Origin: a virus
IMG/VR virus record: IMGVR_UViG_3300036945_000541
Location: 1 to 45,393 of that record
Length of the DNA stretch: 45,393 nt
Strand: one strand, 5' to 3'
Shown here: one piece after another, positions 43,770 to 45,393 of the stretch
How the letters are laid out: each line of letters begins with the position of its first letter
Position numbering within the stretch: position 1 is the stretch's first letter
Program-made: the position numbers and the translations under genes
The notes under the pieces: generated by a model
What the model saw: the letters and a program-made list of their open reading frames with translations, nothing else
The model's database searches: none
Told to the model about the DNA's origin: nothing

Positions 43770-45393
43770 CCGAAGATATCACGTCCCTTCAAATTCGCAT
43801 TCTTTACGATTCGGTCACGGAAGCGGAACGCCGGTTGCGGGAATTGGAAAAGACCGGCGGGAAGACCGGGGCGGGAATGAAGGTGCAACAAAAATCCGCC
43901 GCGTCCTTGATGGGTGGGTTGCTTCGGTTGGCGGCGGCTTACGTCACGGTCCGGGGCGTCATTGCCGGGTTTCAAGCGGTCATCAAAAAGACGGCGGAAT
44001 TCCAACAATTGAACGCCCAACTTGTGACCGCCACGGGGTCCGCCGAAAAAGCCAAGATTGCATTTGCGGCAATCAAGGATTTTGCGGCGTCCACCCCTTA
44101 CGATTTGCAACAAGCAACCGGGGCTTTCATTTCGCTGGTCAACCGGGGGCTTGACCCTTCGGAACGCGCCTTGAAGTCATACGGGGACACGGCAAGTTCA
44201 ATGGGTTTTCAACTTTCCGAAATGGTCCTTGCCGTTAGTAATGCAACCGCCGGGGAATATGAAAACTTGAAGCGTTTCGGCATTCGCGCCGCCAAGGAAG
44301 GGGACAACGTGAAGTTTACCTTCCGGGGCGTCACGGAAACCGTGAAGAACAACATTGATTCAATTGAAGGGTATTTCATCAAATTGGGTGAAAAGAGCTT
44401 TTCCGGCGGAATGCAAAGGCAAATGGAAACCCTAACGGGCGCAATTTCCAACATGGGGGACGCTTACGAAATTCTTTTGAATTCCATTGGTGAAGCCGGG
44501 CTTGGGGAATTTGTGGAAGGGGGCATTCGCGGCGCAACATCCGCCCTTGCCGAATTGACCGCAATGTTTGAAAGCGGGCAAATCCAAGCGTCAATTGATT
44601 CGTGGGGGATTTCTTTTGCGGGATACGTTGGGGACGTTGCCGCCGGGGTCCAATACTTGAACGAAATTTTTGCCGGTCACGGCAAGCAAGGTGAAGAAAC
44701 CGGGATGACCCTTGCCGAAGGTTTGCTTGGCGGAATGCGGGCGGTTGTCATAGGATACCGGGCTTATGTTCAAACCGTGGGGACGATTCTTTTCGGAATT
44801 GTTGACTCGTCCGCGCAAGTCATCAAAGCGGTTTATCAAACCTTTGTTGCGGGATTCAACGCAATGCTTGATGCCGCTTGGAATGTTGGGCGGGGCATGG
44901 CAAACGCCTTGAACCCGTTTGCAACCCAAGCCCCCGGCCAATCCATTGCCGAAGGTTTTCTTGCGGCTTCGGGAAGCATGACCGCCGCCGGGGAAGCCGC
45001 CCGCAAGTCATGGGGGGATTCTTTCGCCAAAATTGGAATCAACGCGGACGTTGTGGCAATGAACGTTGCGGACGCATGGAAGGGGGCCGGGGATGACATA
45101 AACGCGGCAACTATGAAGATTGCCGAAGCGGACCAGAAACGCGCCGCCTATGACAAGGGCGCGGCGGCGCGGGCCAAGGATACGGCGGACCGGTTGGCGC
45201 AATTCGCAATCAAGCCCAAGGGCGGGGCTTCCGGGGCGTCCACAAAGCCCAAGGGCGGGGGCGGCGGGGGCGGCGGCGGGGCTTCCGAATGGGAAAACCT
45301 TGAACGGTCCCTTCAAGAGCAAGAAACCTTGATTGCGGATAGTTATGACCGCCGCCTTGCGCTCATTGAAAACAACACCCGCAACGGTTCCTT
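43766..45393 (+). CDS. Tail tape measure protein, N-terminal part
   Basis: The first 542 residues; the gene continues at 28-1019 across the join (total 835). It begins MTEDITSLQIRILYDSVTEA, a coiled-coil start, with a hydrophobic segment near residues 45-75 and the common tape-measure pattern AEKAKIAFAAIKDFAASTPY, then DLQQATGAFISLVNRGLDPS. Two more hydrophobic stretches (about residues 325-390) may insert in the host membrane during ejection. At the end is a Gly-rich linker (GGGGGGGGAS) where the assembly broke. It sets tail length and is ejected with DNA. Confidence 0.92.
   Translation, partial: MTEDITSLQIRILYDSVTEAERRLRELEKTGGKTGAGMKVQQKSAASLMGGLLRLAAAYVTVRGVIAGFQAVIKKTAEFQQLNAQLVTATGSAEKAKIAFAAIKDFAASTPYDLQQATGAFISLVNRGLDPSERALKSYGDTASSMGFQLSEMVLAVSNATAGEYENLKRFGIRAAKEGDNVKFTFRGVTETVKNNIDSIEGYFIKLGEKSFSGGMQRQMETLTGAISNMGDAYEILLNSIGEAGLGEFVEGGIRGATSALAELTAMFESGQIQASIDSWGISFAGYVGDVAAGVQYLNEIFAGHGKQGEETGMTLAEGLLGGMRAVVIGYRAYVQTVGTILFGIVDSSAQVIKAVYQTFVAGFNAMLDAAWNVGRGMANALNPFATQAPGQSIAEGFLAASGSMTAAGEAARKSWGDSFAKIGINADVVAMNVADAWKGAGDDINAATMKIAEADQKRAAYDKGAAARAKDTADRLAQFAIKPKGGASGASTKPKGGGGGGGGGASEWENLERSLQEQETLIADSYDRRLALIENNTRNGS
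45278..45393. repeat. Terminal overlap, right copy
   Basis: Identical to 24-139 in the same orientation; see the left copy. Removing one copy and the poly-G leaves a unit of about 45,254 bases. Confidence 0.95.

Overview
This window is the essentially complete genome of a long-tailed, siphovirus-type double-stranded DNA bacteriophage. The last 116 bases (45278-45393) repeat bases 24-139, and the tape-measure gene reads in frame across the join. The contig is therefore circular or circularly permuted, with a unit length of about 45,254 bases. The run of 27 G at the very start is most likely an assembly artefact of a Gly-rich linker. No integrase, CRISPR array, rRNA or tRNA was seen. The host cannot be named from sequence alone. 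The DNA is GC-rich, but Leu is mostly CTT/TTG and Gln/Glu mostly CAA/GAA. Shine-Dalgarno sequences are almost absent and the tetranucleotide GATC occurs only twice by my reading.

Layout. (1) A plus-strand virion block runs 32.7-45.4 kb and continues at 0-9.8 kb: small and large terminase, DUF4055-type portal, MuF-like minor head protein, scaffold, major capsid, HeH-domain protein, neck and connector proteins, tail terminator, tail tube, tail assembly chaperone with a -1 frameshift, tape measure, two tail/adhesin-like proteins, a holin-like protein, a T4-type endolysin, a spanin-like protein, DUF1833 protein, NlpC/P60 protein and a TipJ/gpJ-type tail tip protein. (2) A minus-strand replication and recombination block runs 22.4-10.0 kb: unknown protein, Sak4-like ATPase, DUF669-like protein, MazG-like pyrophosphohydrolase, several small genes, RecB/Cas4-like nuclease, SF2 helicase, Cys-rich protein, histone-like Lys/Ala protein, a beta-clamp homologue and a family A DNA polymerase. 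(3) A plus-strand block at 22.5-32.65 kb starts with a small HTH protein and a PrimPol/DUF3987 primase-helicase. About eighteen small, mostly unrecognised genes and a VRR-NUC nuclease follow.

Most notable is the regulatory architecture. A 310-bp intergenic region (28513-28822) carries eleven exact copies of the 8-mer TGTTTACC in both orientations, spaced about one helical turn, around an AT-rich stretch; it is the best replication-origin candidate. The 12-bp palindrome TTGATATATCAA occurs five times between genes, with several variants, mainly in front of small genes that begin ATGTCC, often overlapping the upstream stop codon. In several places a -10-like TATC(A/T)(A/T) lies 5-6 nt before the ATG, which suggests leaderless messages. 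Most other genes are joined by ATGA overlaps. Together these suggest a phage that starts translation largely without Shine-Dalgarno pairing and runs its small genes as separate promoter cassettes.
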